Notes: generated from the sequence alone by a model not told the origin. A stretch of 64,000 bases of DNA from Luteimicrobium sp049844995 (GCF_049844995.1 NZ_JBNCMC010000001.1:744001-808000); one strand, 5' to 3'. Counted from the stretch's first letter, positions 51,302 to 61,772 are shown. Program-made: numbers and translations.

Positions 51302-52243
51302 CTACGGCGAGCGCCGCCGCGGCACCGGCACACGATCGAGGTCCCGGGCGACGGTCAGGGTCCCGGCGAACACCTCCCGCGCCTCGCGCTCGTACTCGAC
51401 CGGGTCGGAGTAACGCTGCGAGAAGTGCGTCAGCACCAGGCTGCGTGCGCCCGACTCCGCCGCGACGGTCCCCGCCTGCCGGGCCGTCAGGTGCCCGAAG
51501 TGCCGCGCGGCGTCGGCGTCGCGCTCGAGGAACGTGGACTCGATGACGAGGAGGTCGACCCCGTCGGCGAGCGCGTACGCCGCGTCGCACACCCGCGTGT
51601 CCATGACGAACGCGGCGGACTGGCCGCGACGCACCTCGCTGACGTCCTCGACCCGCACGGTCCGGCCGTCGGCGCCCACGGCGACGCCATCGGCGACGAG
51701 CCGCCCGACCGCGGGCCCGGACAGCCCGACGTCGGCGAGCCGTTCGGGCAGCAGCCGCCGACCGTCAGGCTCGTCGACGCGGTAGCCGAACGCGTCGATC
51801 GTGTGGTCGAGCCGGCGCGCCGTCAGGGTCAGCGGCGTCCGCGCTCCCGGCCCGGGTCCGCCGGGCACCGGCCCGTCCTCGACGAGCGGCTGCAGCTCCA
51901 GCTCGACCGCCCGGTGATAGACGGTCGCGTCGACGAGGCGCTCGACCCACGGCGCCCCGGACGCCGGGAAGCACACGGGCACCACGTCCGGCACCTGGTC
52001 CAGGCTGAGCCGCTGGACGACGCCCGGGAGCCCGAGGGCGTGGTCGCCGTGCAGATGGGTCAACGCGATCCGGGTCACCGACGACGCCGACACCCCGGCC
52101 CGCGTCATCTGCCGCTGGGTGCCCTCGCCCGGGTCGAACAGGATCCCCGCATCGTCCCAGCGCAGCAGGTAGCCGTTGTGGTTGCGGTCCCGGGTCGGGA
52201 CCATGCTGGCGGTCCCGAGGACGACGAGCTCACGCGCTGACAC
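51302..52243 (-). CDS. rnz: ribonuclease Z (tRNA 3' processing)
   Basis: 313 aa, MBL-fold RNase Z. The metal motif is LTHLHGDHALGLPG near residue 60, then DTRVCDAAYALADGVDLLVIESTF near 215, HFGHLTARQAGTVAAESGARSLVLTHFSQRY near 250. The enzyme trims tRNA 3' trailers. GTG 52243 has CAGACT 6 nt upstream, a weak leaderless-type box. Confidence 0.92.
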   Translation of the reverse strand: MSARELVVLGTASMVPTRDRNHNGYLLRWDDAGILFDPGEGTQRQMTRAGVSASSVTRIALTHLHGDHALGLPGVVQRLSLDQVPDVVPVCFPASGAPWVERLVDATVYHRAVELELQPLVEDGPVPGGPGPGARTPLTLTARRLDHTIDAFGYRVDEPDGRRLLPERLADVGLSGPAVGRLVADGVAVGADGRTVRVEDVSEVRRGQSAAFVMDTRVCDAAYALADGVDLLVIESTFLERDADAARHFGHLTARQAGTVAAESGARSLVLTHFSQRYSDPVEYEREAREVFAGTLTVARDLDRVPVPRRRSP

Positions 52244-52322
52244 GCCGCCAGTCTGGCATCACGCGCGCCGTGTTTGCCGGGGCGAACTCCGAGCCGCGAC
52301 ACACCCCGCACGACGGCGCAGC

Positions 52323-52487
52323 TCACCAGGCGCCGTCGTCCTCCGACGTGAGCGCCTCGCGCTCGTCGACGAGCTCCCGCCGGTTGATGAACAGCACCTG
52401 CCGCCCGACCTCGTAGTCCTCGAGCACTTCGGCCGCCACGAGCTCACGCAGCAACCTGATCGCCGTCGGACGCCAGCCACCGACCGC
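52323..52487 (-). pseudogene. fragment of an HTH-like protein directly after the M24 peptidase
   Basis: Immediately after the peptidase stop a second frame is open for 54 codons to a TGA at 52323-52325. It has no ATG or GTG. It reads WRPTAIRLLRELVAAEVLEDYEVGRQVLFINRRELV..., a helix-turn-strand pattern like the C-terminal winged helix of a DNA-binding or Fic-type protein, ending EDDGAW. It looks like a decayed 3' end of a gene lost by deletion. Weakly supported. Confidence 0.4.
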
Positions 52488-53618
52488 CTACCCCACCACC
52501 CGCAGCCCGTGGTCGGTGCTGTTGAGCCGCCGGACGCCGTCGTCGGTGACGGTGACGATGTCCTCGATCCGCACGCCGAGCTCGCCGGCCAGGTAGATCC
52601 CGGGCTCGACGGAGAAGCACATCCCCGGCACGAGCGGCTGCTGCTCCCCCTCGACCATGTACGGCGGCTCGTGGGTCGTGACGCCGATGCCGTGTCCCGT
52701 GCGGTGAAGGAACTGCGGGCCGTACCCGGCCTCCTCGATCACGGCGCGCGCGGCCCGGTCGATCTCCTGGCACGCCACACCCGGCCGGACGGCGTCGACC
52801 CCGGCCTGCTGGGCGGCGCGGACGACGTCGTGCACCTCCTGCTGCCTGGCGCTCGGCTCCCCCACGCTCACGGTCCGCGTGGTGTCCGACCCGTAGCCGT
52901 ACCGCAGGCCGCCGAAGTCCAGCACCACCAGGTCGCCCTCCTCGATGACACGCGAGCCGGCCTCGTGGTGCGGGTTCGCGCCGTTCGGCCCGGACCCGAC
53001 GACAGTGAAGTCCACCTGCTCGTGCCCGAACCGGCGCAGCAGGTCGGCGAGGTCAGCGGCGACCTCGGTCTCGCGCCGGCCGGCGAACCGGACGCCGACG
53101 ATCTCCTCGTACGCGCGGTCCGCGGCGGCGCCGGCGGCCGCGAGGCGCGCCAGCTCGTCGTCGCCCTTGACGGCGCGCAGCATCGGCAACCCCTCGGTGA
53201 GCCCCACGTACGACGAGCCCGCGACCGCCCGCTGCAGCCCCAGCAGGTGCAGGGCCCAGGCGGAGTCGGAGACGCCGTAGCGCCCGCCCGGCCGCAGCAG
53301 GCCCGACGACGCCGCGTACGGGTCGTCGCCGTCGGACCAGTCCGCGAATGCGAGGGCCGGCGCGCCCGCGGCCGACTCGGCGTCGCCCCGCTCGAGGCGC
53401 GGCACGAGCAGCGTCGCCGGCCGGTCGGGGGTGAGCGCCAGGAGCGTCAGGCGCTCGGTGATCGCGGTCGGCTGGTACCCGGTGAGCCAGACGAGGTCCG
53501 GGCCGGGCGTGACGAGGACGCCGTCGAGCCCGGCGTCGAGCGCCTCGCGCAGCGCGCGCTGCTGACGGGCGGCGAAGTCGTCGGCGGTGAAGGGTGGTGG
53601 TGCGGCGTCGTCGGGCAT
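52488..53618 (-). CDS. M24-family (Xaa-Pro dipeptidase-like) metallopeptidase
   Basis: 376 aa. The creatinase-like N-terminal domain (QRALREALDAGLDGVLVTPGPDLVWLTGYQP) is followed by the pita-bread domain with metal ligands Asp and Asp in VVLDFGGLRYGYGSDTTRTV, His in HRTGHGIG, Glu in SVEPGIYL and Glu in VRIEDIV. It cleaves N-terminal residues before proline. It lies 4 nt after the serine hydrolase stop and is probably co-transcribed. Confidence 0.92.
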   Translation of the reverse strand: MPDDAAPPPFTADDFAARQQRALREALDAGLDGVLVTPGPDLVWLTGYQPTAITERLTLLALTPDRPATLLVPRLERGDAESAAGAPALAFADWSDGDDPYAASSGLLRPGGRYGVSDSAWALHLLGLQRAVAGSSYVGLTEGLPMLRAVKGDDELARLAAAGAAADRAYEEIVGVRFAGRRETEVAADLADLLRRFGHEQVDFTVVGSGPNGANPHHEAGSRVIEEGDLVVLDFGGLRYGYGSDTTRTVSVGEPSARQQEVHDVVRAAQQAGVDAVRPGVACQEIDRAARAVIEEAGYGPQFLHRTGHGIGVTTHEPPYMVEGEQQPLVPGMCFSVEPGIYLAGELGVRIEDIVTVTDDGVRRLNSTDHGLRVVG

Positions 53619-53622
53619 GTCT

Positions 53623-54465
53623 TCAGGGAAGCACCTTCGGGCGTGCACCACCCGTCGCACGGTGCGCGGCGAGGATCTCCTCGTTCAGCACGGGCCAGAG
53701 CTCGCCGTGCACGTCGGAGCGGAACGAGCGAGCGCCGAGGAACGCGGCGACCAGGCCGGCGTCGGGGTCCGCCCAGACGAAGCTCCCGGACTGACCGAAG
53801 TGTCCGTACGTCGCGGGCGAGCTCGACGCCGCGGTCCAGTGCGGCGACTTGTGGTCGCGGATCTCGTAGCCGAGGCCCCAGTCGTTGTGGTCCTGCCGTC
53901 CGAACCCGGGCAGGACCCCGCTCAGGCCGGGAAAGGCGACGGTGCGGGCCGCCTCGCCGAGCTCGGCGGAGATCAGGCTCGGCGTCAGCATCTCCAGGCC
54001 GAGCGCGAGAAGGTCGTAGGTGGACCCGCTCGCGGCGTGCGCGGGGCTGCCGTCGAAGACGACGCTCGTCATCTCCAGCGGCTCGAGCACGGCCGTGCGG
54101 GTCCAGTCCGGGAAGGACATCCCCACGGCCGCGGCGACGTGGTCCCCGAGGACCTCGAAGCCCTGGTTGGAGTAGACCCTCCGCAGGCCCGGTCGCTGGA
54201 GCACCGCCCCGGCCTCGAACGGGAGGCCTGAGGCGTGCGCGAGCAGGTGCCGCACGGTCGAGCCTTCGGGGCCGGCGGGGTCGTCCAGCGCGACCTTGCC
54301 GCCGTCTACCGCCACCAGCGCGGCCAGCGCAGCCAGCGGCTTGGTGACCGACTTCCACGCGAACACCTCCTCGACGTCGCCGTCGAAGGAGAGCACCTCG
54401 TGCGCGGACGAGACGGCCAGCGCCACGGGGAAGTCGAACCGGTCGAGCGTGGCGTAGGAACCCAT
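53623..54465 (-). CDS. serine hydrolase (beta-lactamase / class C PBP-like)
   Basis: 280 aa. The catalytic SxxK is SVTKPLAAL near residue 39, and YxN is YSNQGFEVLGDHVA near 102. The third motif is HFGQSGSFVW near 238 (HxG in place of KTG), as in esterase-type class C members. No signal peptide, so cytoplasmic. It sits 50 nt after asd, upstream of the M24 peptidase gene. Confidence 0.87.
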   Translation of the reverse strand: MGSYATLDRFDFPVALAVSSAHEVLSFDGDVEEVFAWKSVTKPLAALAALVAVDGGKVALDDPAGPEGSTVRHLLAHASGLPFEAGAVLQRPGLRRVYSNQGFEVLGDHVAAAVGMSFPDWTRTAVLEPLEMTSVVFDGSPAHAASGSTYDLLALGLEMLTPSLISAELGEAARTVAFPGLSGVLPGFGRQDHNDWGLGYEIRDHKSPHWTAASSSPATYGHFGQSGSFVWADPDAGLVAAFLGARSFRSDVHGELWPVLNEEILAAHRATGGARPKVLP

Positions 54466-54515
54466 GGATGCAGCCTGCCATGGGTCCGTTCGAGGTTCCG
54501 GCGCGAGGGCGCGGC

Positions 54516-55601
54516 TCAGACGGTCGCCGACGCTCCGAGCCGCGCGGCGACGAGCTCCGCGAGCTGCACGGCGTTGAGCGCCGCACCCTTGCGCAGGTTG
54601 TCGTTGGACACGAACAGCACGAGCCCTCGCCCATCGGGGACGGACTGGTCGCGGCGGATCCGGCCGACGAACGACGGGTCCTTGCCCGCGGCCTCGAGCG
54701 GCGTCGGCACGTCCGCGAGCGCGACCCCAGGTGCGCCGTCGAGCAGGTCGCGCGCCTCCGCGGGAGCGAGCGGGCGCGCGAACTCCGCGTGGATCGCCAG
54801 CGAGTGCCCGGTGAAGACCGGCACGCGCACGCAGGTCCCGGCGACGGGCAGGTCGGGCAGCCCGAGGATCTTGCGTGACTCGTTGCGGAGCTTCTTCTCC
54901 TCGTCGGTCTCGCCCTCGCCGTCGTCGACGATCGACCCGGCGAGCGGGATGACGTCGAACGCGATGGGCGCGACGAACTTCTCCGGTGCGGGGAGGGTCA
55001 CGGCCGACCCGTCGTGGACGAGCCCCACGAGGTCCTGGCCCTGCGCGGCCTCGAGCTGCGAGCGCAGCTCCTCGACGGCGGCGAGCCCGCCGCCGGACAC
55101 GGCCTGGTAGGTCGAGATGACGAGGCGCTCCAGCCCGGCGGCCTTCGCGAGCGGCGCGAGCACGGGCATCGCGGCCATCGTGGTGCAGTTCGGGTTCGCG
55201 ACGATCCCCTTGCGGGCCTCGCCGAGCGCCTCGGGGTTGACCTCGGACACGACGAGCGGCACGTCGGGGTCCATGCGCCACGCGGACGAGTTGTCGATGA
55301 CGACCGCCCCGGCCTCGGCGAACCGCGGCGCGTGCTCCTTGGCCGTCCCACCGCCCGCCGAGAAGAGCGCGATGTCGATGCCGCGCAGGTCCTCGGTCGC
55401 GGTGTCGGGTGTGGACTCGACGACGACGTCCTCGCCCTTCCACGGCAGCGTCGTGCCGGCGGAGCGCGGCGAGGCGAAGTAGCGGATCTTCGCGATCGGG
55501 AGGTCACGCTCGTCGAGCAGGCGGCGCATCACGCCACCCACCTGCCCGGTCGCGCCGACGACGGCGACGGTCAGTCCGCCTGCGAGGTTCGGGTTGCTCA
55601 T
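54516..55601 (-). CDS. asd: aspartate-semialdehyde dehydrogenase
   Basis: 361 aa. The enzyme reduces aspartyl phosphate to the semialdehyde for lysine, threonine and methionine. NADP loop AVVGATGQVGGVMRRLL, KGIVANPNCTTMAAM with the nucleophilic Cys, and GTCVRVPVFTGHSLAIHAEF carry the active site. It starts 14 nt after lysC and has GAGGAGA upstream. This ask-asd pair is the usual actinobacterial arrangement. Confidence 0.96.
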   Translation of the reverse strand: MSNPNLAGGLTVAVVGATGQVGGVMRRLLDERDLPIAKIRYFASPRSAGTTLPWKGEDVVVESTPDTATEDLRGIDIALFSAGGGTAKEHAPRFAEAGAVVIDNSSAWRMDPDVPLVVSEVNPEALGEARKGIVANPNCTTMAAMPVLAPLAKAAGLERLVISTYQAVSGGGLAAVEELRSQLEAAQGQDLVGLVHDGSAVTLPAPEKFVAPIAFDVIPLAGSIVDDGEGETDEEKKLRNESRKILGLPDLPVAGTCVRVPVFTGHSLAIHAEFARPLAPAEARDLLDGAPGVALADVPTPLEAAGKDPSFVGRIRRDQSVPDGRGLVLFVSNDNLRKGAALNAVQLAELVAARLGASATV

Positions 55602-55615
55602 GGGTCGGTCTCCTC

Positions 55616-56956
<1,341 letters not shown>

Positions 56957-57060
56957 TGTTCTGCTCCGATGTCGCCGACCTCCGTCTCTTTCAACGGCCC
57001 GCCGGGGCGTGTGATGCGTCAGCCATGATACCGGTTCGTGCTCGTCGGCATACTGCCTCC

Positions 57061-57633
57061 ATGGACCGCACCGGAGCGCCACGGGAGTCCGCCGTCCACG
57101 AGACGGGGCGCCTGCGCCTTCGGCCGTGGCACGTCCAGGACGCCGTGTTCCACCGTGAGCTGTGGCTGGAGCGTGACCCTCGCGTCCCGGCGCACCGTCG
57201 CGTCGACGCCGACGGTCGACCCACGGTCGTCGACCTGGAGGACTGGGCCCGCCACTACGTCCCGGAGCCGTCACCCGGCCTGCTCGTCGTGGAGCTGCGG
57301 GGCTCGGGCGCGCCCATCGGGTACTGCGGCCTCGTGGCCAACAGCGTCGGTCGGCCCGACGAGCCGGAGCTGGCGTTCGAGTTCCTGCGCTCGACGTGGA
57401 ACCGGGGGTTCGCGACCGAGTCGTCGCGGGCCGTCCTCGAGCTGGCAAGCCGGTCGGGGTACCGGCACGTCGCGTCGACCGTTCGGGCGTGGAACGGCGC
57501 GTCCCTGCGCGTGCTCGAGAAGCTCGGATTCCTACGTACGGGCTACGTGGAGCGCGACAGCGACCACGGCGACTCACTGCTGCTGCGGTTGGTCGTCCAT
57601 CATGACGATGCCGACGCACTCGACCCGTCGTGA
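57061..57633 (+). CDS. GNAT-family N-acetyltransferase
   Basis: 190 aa. The RimJ-type layout RLRLRPWHVQDAVFHRELW at the start, IGYCGLVANSV, ELAFEFLRSTWNRGFATESSRAVLELA (acetyl-CoA loop WNRGFATE) and WNGASLRVLEKLGFLRTG near residue 150 is clear. Substrate unknown. CATACT lies 6 nt before ATG 57061, a leaderless-type box. Divergent from lysC. Confidence 0.88.
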   Translation: MDRTGAPRESAVHETGRLRLRPWHVQDAVFHRELWLERDPRVPAHRRVDADGRPTVVDLEDWARHYVPEPSPGLLVVELRGSGAPIGYCGLVANSVGRPDEPELAFEFLRSTWNRGFATESSRAVLELASRSGYRHVASTVRAWNGASLRVLEKLGFLRTGYVERDSDHGDSLLLRLVVHHDDADALDPS

Positions 57634-57652
57634 GACGCCGGAGGGCCGCAGG

Positions 57653-58066
57653 TCAGTGGTCGCGCCAGTCGACGACCCGCAGCCCGTCGACGCGTGAGAA
57701 CTCGCGCAGGTTCCCCGTCACGAGCACGGCACCGACCGACCTCGCGTGCCCCGCGATGAGGACGTCGTAGCCGCCGATCGGCGTGCCCGCGGCGGCGAGC
57801 GCACCGCGGATCTCCCCTGAGTGGGCAGCCGCGGCCGCGTCGAGCGGCAGGACCTCGAGGAACGCGAGGAACTCCTCCACGGCCGTCCGATTCGACGACG
57901 GCGCGCTCGACCGCGCCGCCCCGTAGTGCAGCTCGGCCACGGTCACCGCGGAGACAGCGATCGCGTCGTCGTGCTCCGAGAATCGCTCCAGCATGACGGG
58001 CGACCGCGACCGAAGGACGTCGATGACGACGTCGGTGTCGAGCACGAAGAGCTGCCGAGCTGTCAC
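57653..58066 (-). CDS. vapC: VapC-type PIN-domain toxin
   Basis: 137 aa. Acidic residues are Asp in VLDTDVVID, Glu in VTVAELHYGA, Asp in GGYDVLIAGHA and a later Asp or Glu near NLREF, giving the PIN nuclease. It begins with GTG overlapping the VapB stop (GTGA), so toxin and antitoxin are coupled. This is a second toxin-antitoxin pair in the window, of a different antitoxin class. Confidence 0.88.
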   Translation of the reverse strand: MTARQLFVLDTDVVIDVLRSRSPVMLERFSEHDDAIAVSAVTVAELHYGAARSSAPSSNRTAVEEFLAFLEVLPLDAAAAAHSGEIRGALAAAGTPIGGYDVLIAGHARSVGAVLVTGNLREFSRVDGLRVVDWRDH

Positions 58067-58293
58067 CAGGCGCGCTCCTGGGCCTCGGGCTGCTCACGGT
58101 GCGACATGAAGTCCGGCGAGACCTCGAGCCCGTGGGCGAACCAGAACTCCCACCGTCGCCTGGCCGGGACGATGACCCGCGCCTCCCCGACGGCCACGAT
58201 CTCGACCTCGCGCACGTCGTCGGGCAGCGCGACGCTCTTGGGCAGCCTCACGGCCTGGGTGCGGTTGCTGTGGAACACCGTGGTCGTCACCAT
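58063..58293 (-). CDS. vapB: VapB-type AbrB-like antitoxin
   Basis: 76 aa. The N-terminal VFHSNRTQAVRLPKSVALPDDVREVEIV is the swapped-hairpin AbrB DNA-binding domain of VapB antitoxins. The C-terminal half (RRRWEFWFAHGLEVSPDF) binds the toxin. CAGGAGG precedes ATG 58293. Two direct repeats upstream are its likely operator. Confidence 0.9.
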   Translation of the reverse strand: MVTTTVFHSNRTQAVRLPKSVALPDDVREVEIVAVGEARVIVPARRRWEFWFAHGLEVSPDFMSHREQPEAQERAW

Positions 58294-58314
58294 GACGCCT
58301 CCTGGGACCGGGTG

Positions 58315-58335
58315 GGATATACGTTCAGGATATAC
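58315..58335. promoter_or_regulatory. VapBC operator: two GGATATAC direct repeats
   Basis: GGATATAC at 58315-58322 and 58328-58335 are spaced 13 bp and lie 22-42 nt before vapB. They are unusually AT-rich here and may include the -10 box (TATATC on the minus strand). Confidence 0.6.
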
Positions 58336-58373
58336 CTGCGCCGGAGGGACTGGCCCAGGCGGGGACGAGCGCC

Positions 58374-59207
58374 TCAGCCGACGACGGCGACCGTCGCGCC
58401 TGCGGCGACCAGCAGCCCGACGTACACGCCGGCGTGGACGGCGTCGGGGATGCGCGGCGGCCTCCGCCGGAGGAGGACGACGACGGGCAGCGACCCGGCG
58501 AGCAGCGCGACCGCCGACGGGACGTCGACGCCGCCGACGAGGCCGGGCGCCGTCGGCGTCGTGCCGCGGGCGAGGAGCGCGACGAGGAGCGCGGGCACCG
58601 CGATGGCTGCCGTGAGCGGGTTCGCGAGCGCCGCGGCGACCGGCATGGGAGCTCCGGCACGGCGCATGAGCGGCACGGTCATGACACTGCCTCCCACCCC
58701 GAGGAACGACGCGACCGACCCGATGGGCAGGCCCAGCGCGGTCGGCAGGCCGCCCGCCCGCCCGGGCGAGCCCACTCTGCCTGCGACGCCCGGTCGCAGG
58801 AACCCGGGCCGCACGAGCAGGTCGACGACCGTCGCGCCGACGTAGACGACGAACCCCCAGCGCAGCAGGGCGTCGGGGGCGTACCGCCCGGCGGCGGCGC
58901 CCGCCGCCCCGCCGACCGCCAGCAGCACGAGCAGCGCGCGACGCCCGCGCAGCCGAACCAGCACGTCGCGCGGGGTCGCGGACGTCGCCACGAGCGCGTT
59001 GACCACCATGACCAGGGCGGACGACGCGGCGGCGACGCGCACCGCCTCGCCGCCGAGGCCGGCGTCGACGACGGTGATCACAGGGACGGTCACGAACCCG
59101 CCGCCGAAGCCGAAGAGGACGGTGGTGAGGCCGACCGCGAGGCCGACGACGAAGAGCACGAGAAGCAGCACCCTCCGAGTCCACCGGAAGCGCGGCCCGG
59201 CGGGCAA
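58374..59207 (-). CDS. TSUP (TauE/SafE) family permease
   Basis: 277 aa, about eight helices. Repeats VLFGFGGGFVTVPVITVV near residue 30 and IGSVASFLGVGGSVMTVPLM near 165 carry the GVGGG-type loops of sulfite/sulfoacetate exporters. The TTG at 59207 gives the longest family-like frame; an internal GTG near residue 13 is possible. Divergent from an AraC regulator. Confidence 0.85.
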   Translation of the reverse strand: MPAGPRFRWTRRVLLLVLFVVGLAVGLTTVLFGFGGGFVTVPVITVVDAGLGGEAVRVAAASSALVMVVNALVATSATPRDVLVRLRGRRALLVLLAVGGAAGAAAGRYAPDALLRWGFVVYVGATVVDLLVRPGFLRPGVAGRVGSPGRAGGLPTALGLPIGSVASFLGVGGSVMTVPLMRRAGAPMPVAAALANPLTAAIAVPALLVALLARGTTPTAPGLVGGVDVPSAVALLAGSLPVVVLLRRRPPRIPDAVHAGVYVGLLVAAGATVAVVG

Positions 59208-59256
59208 TCACAGGTTCGCCAGGTTCTGTCGACTTTCGGCCACTAGCCTGGAGGTC

Positions 59257-60012
59257 GTGCACAACGTCCCGCTCGACGCCGTCGACCACCTGCCCGTCGA
59301 CGTCCTCCCGATCGGCACGGACTACCCGCCCGACCACCTCCTGGCGCGGCATGCGCACCGCCGCGCCCAGCTGCTCTACGGGGCGAGCGGTGTCATGCGC
59401 GTCGAGACGGACGACGGCTCGTGGACCGTGCCCACGAACCGCGGCGTCCTGATCCCGCCGGGCGTCCCGCACGAGGTGGGGATGCAGGGCGTTTCGACCT
59501 GGAGCCTCTACGTCGAGCCGTCGGCCGTGCCGTGGTGGCCGGCGTCGTGCACGGTGATCGAGGTCGGTCCGCTGCTGCGCGAGCTCCTGCGCGCGGCGAA
59601 CGACCTCGAGGCGAACTACGACGTGTCCGGGCGCGACGGGGCCGTCGTCGGGCTGGCGCTCGAGGAGCTGCGCCGCGCGACCCCGCTCCCGCTCACCGTC
59701 TCGCTCCCCCGCGAGGAGCCCTTCCGCACGCTGTGCCGCGCCTACCTCGCCGAGCCCGACCTGGCCGTGACCAACACGACCTGGGCGCGCGCGGCATCGA
59801 TGAGCGAACGCAGCTTCGCCCGCCGCTTCCGGGCCCTGACGGGCACGAGCCCCGCGACCTGGCGGGCCCGGGCGCGGCTGCTCGCCGGGCTGCCGCTCCT
59901 GCGGTCGCACAGCGTGACCGCGGTCGCGTCGCGCCTCGGCTACGCCTCACCGTCCGCGTTCACCGCGGCCTTCACCCGCGCGCTCGGCGTCCCGCCGTCG
60001 CGCTTCTCGTGA
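59257..60012 (+). CDS. AraC-family transcriptional regulator
   Basis: 251 aa. N-terminal cupin: LLARHAHRRAQLLYGASGVMRVETDDGSWTVPTNRGVLIPPGVPHEVGM. C-terminal double HTH: WARAASMSERSFARRFRALTGTSPATWRARARL and VTAVASRLGYASPSAFTAAFTRALGVPPSRF. TAGCCT lies 7 nt before GTG 59257 (59244-59249). It lies between two TSUP permease genes, either of which could be its target. Confidence 0.9.
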   Translation: MHNVPLDAVDHLPVDVLPIGTDYPPDHLLARHAHRRAQLLYGASGVMRVETDDGSWTVPTNRGVLIPPGVPHEVGMQGVSTWSLYVEPSAVPWWPASCTVIEVGPLLRELLRAANDLEANYDVSGRDGAVVGLALEELRRATPLPLTVSLPREEPFRTLCRAYLAEPDLAVTNTTWARAASMSERSFARRFRALTGTSPATWRARARLLAGLPLLRSHSVTAVASRLGYASPSAFTAAFTRALGVPPSRFS

Positions 60013-60022
60013 GCGCGCGCCG

Positions 60023-60808
60023 TCACCCGCGCAGCACGTCCCACCCGAGCTTGCAGATCAGCGTCCCTACGACGACGACGAACACCACCCGCACGAACGC
60101 GCTCCCCTTGGCGACGGCGGTCCTCGCCCCGAGGTAGCCGCCGCACAGGTTGGCGACGCCGACCATGAGCCCGAGCCCCCAGACCACGGCCCCGTACGGG
60201 ACGAAGAACAGGAGCGCGCCGAGATTGGTGGCGAAGTTGACGATCTTCGCGATCGCGGACGCCGGGAGGAACGCGTACCCGAGCACGCTCACGCACGCGA
60301 GCACCAGGAACGTGCCGGTGCCTGGGCCGAGGAGACCGTCGTACGCACCGACGACGAGCCCGATCCCGGCCGCCGCCCAGCGGTGCCCGTTGCCCGACCA
60401 GCGCAGCTCGGTGTGCGTGCCGAGGCGCGGGCGCGCGAGCGTGTACGCGAGCACGCCGACGAGCACCGCGAGGATCACCGGCTTGAACGCCGACGCCGGG
60501 ATGTGCGAGGCGAGCGCGGCTCCCCCGAACGCGCCGACGAGCGCCGTCGCGGCCATGGGGCCCGCAGTGCGCAGGTCCGGCCCGACGCGCCGGTAGTACG
60601 TCGCCGCGGAGACCGACGTCCCCATGATCGCGGCGAGCTTGTTCGTCGCGAGCGCCTGAACGGGGCTCATGCCGGGCACGAGCAGCAGCACCGGCAGCTG
60701 GACGAGCCCGCCGCCCCCGACGACGGCGTCCACCCAGCCGGCGACGAACCCGCCCACCACGACGAGCACGATCGTCCAGGTGTCGAGGTCCAGGCCGCCG
60801 ACCGTCAC
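60023..60808 (-). CDS. TSUP (TauE/SafE) family permease
   Basis: 261 aa, eight predicted helices. VAGWVDAVVGGGGLVQLPVLLLV near residue 20 and VGAYDGLLGPGTGTFLVLACV near 150 are the paired loops of the family. The GTG at 60808 overlaps the alpha/beta-hydrolase stop (GTGA). Convergent with the AraC gene. Confidence 0.88.
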   Translation of the reverse strand: MTVGGLDLDTWTIVLVVVGGFVAGWVDAVVGGGGLVQLPVLLLVPGMSPVQALATNKLAAIMGTSVSAATYYRRVGPDLRTAGPMAATALVGAFGGAALASHIPASAFKPVILAVLVGVLAYTLARPRLGTHTELRWSGNGHRWAAAGIGLVVGAYDGLLGPGTGTFLVLACVSVLGYAFLPASAIAKIVNFATNLGALLFFVPYGAVVWGLGLMVGVANLCGGYLGARTAVAKGSAFVRVVFVVVVGTLICKLGWDVLRG

Positions 60809-61746
60809 TGCGCGTCGGCCCAGAACCGCGACCAGACCCGCGCCGTCGCCTCCGGCTGGTCGTTCTGGGGGCTGTGCCCGGCGTCGGGCACGACGGTGTA
60901 GCGGGCGCCGAGCCGCTCGGCCATGTCGCGCTGCCAGGCGATGGGCCAGGCGTCGTCCCGGTCCCCGTGGACCACGTGCACGGGGATCCCGCGGGCGCGC
61001 GCGACGGCGGCGAGGTCGTCGGTGGTGTCGGGCACGGACTGCAGGGTGAGCGCCCCGACCTCGAGGCCGGACAGGCTCGCGTCGACGAGCCGGCGGGTCT
61101 CGAACCGCTGCCTCGGCGCGAGCGCGTGGGCGGGAGCCTCGAGCGCCGCCCGCGCCTGCGCGACTCCCTCGCGCAGCGGGCCGACCACCTGCTCCTCGGA
61201 CGGCGCGCCGCGGCCGGCGTCCCCGCCGACCCCGCGGACGGCCCAGCCGTGCGGGCCGGAGCAGAACATCGTGTACGAAGCGAACGGCGTCGGGTCGGCG
61301 AGCATCGCGGCGCGCGTGACGATGCCGCCGTAGCTGTGCCCGAGCAGGTGCAGGGGAAGGCCCGGCGCGACCAGCCTCCGGACGAGCGCCGCGACGCCGA
61401 GCACGTCGCGGCCCTCCTTCTCGAGCGCGTAGTCCTCGCGCCCACCCAGCAGCACGGAGTCCGGCTGACCGCGCCGCGAGTACGCCACCACGAGCCACCC
61501 GGCGTCCGCGAGCGGCCGGAGGATCGGCAGGAAGTCCTCCTTGGACCCCGTGAACCCGGGGACGAGCAGCGCCGCACCGCGCGGCGGCCCGTCCGGCGCG
61601 GCGACGAACCCGGTCAGCCGCCCCACGGGCACGTCGAGCCCGACGACGTCGACCCCGGCCGGGACCGGCAGCTCGCCGTACGGCGCCGTCGCCGGGAGTG
61701 AGGTGTGCAGGGCCGCGGAGTCGTCGCGGACGTCGTCGAGGGTCAC
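60805..61746 (-). CDS. alpha/beta hydrolase
   Basis: 313 aa. LLVPGFTGSKEDFLPILRPLADAGWLVVAYSRRGQ supplies the oxyanion region, LHLLGHSYGGIVTRAAM the nucleophile Ser, VVHGDRDDAWP the Asp and VVPDAGHSPQ the His. Substrate unknown. GTG 61746 has TAGGCT 7 nt upstream (61754-61759), a leaderless start. Co-transcribed with the TSUP permease. Confidence 0.88.
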   Translation of the reverse strand: MTLDDVRDDSAALHTSLPATAPYGELPVPAGVDVVGLDVPVGRLTGFVAAPDGPPRGAALLVPGFTGSKEDFLPILRPLADAGWLVVAYSRRGQPDSVLLGGREDYALEKEGRDVLGVAALVRRLVAPGLPLHLLGHSYGGIVTRAAMLADPTPFASYTMFCSGPHGWAVRGVGGDAGRGAPSEEQVVGPLREGVAQARAALEAPAHALAPRQRFETRRLVDASLSGLEVGALTLQSVPDTTDDLAAVARARGIPVHVVHGDRDDAWPIAWQRDMAERLGARYTVVPDAGHSPQNDQPEATARVWSRFWADAQ

Positions 61747-61772
61747 GACGGGAAGCCTAGGAGATCGCCGTA

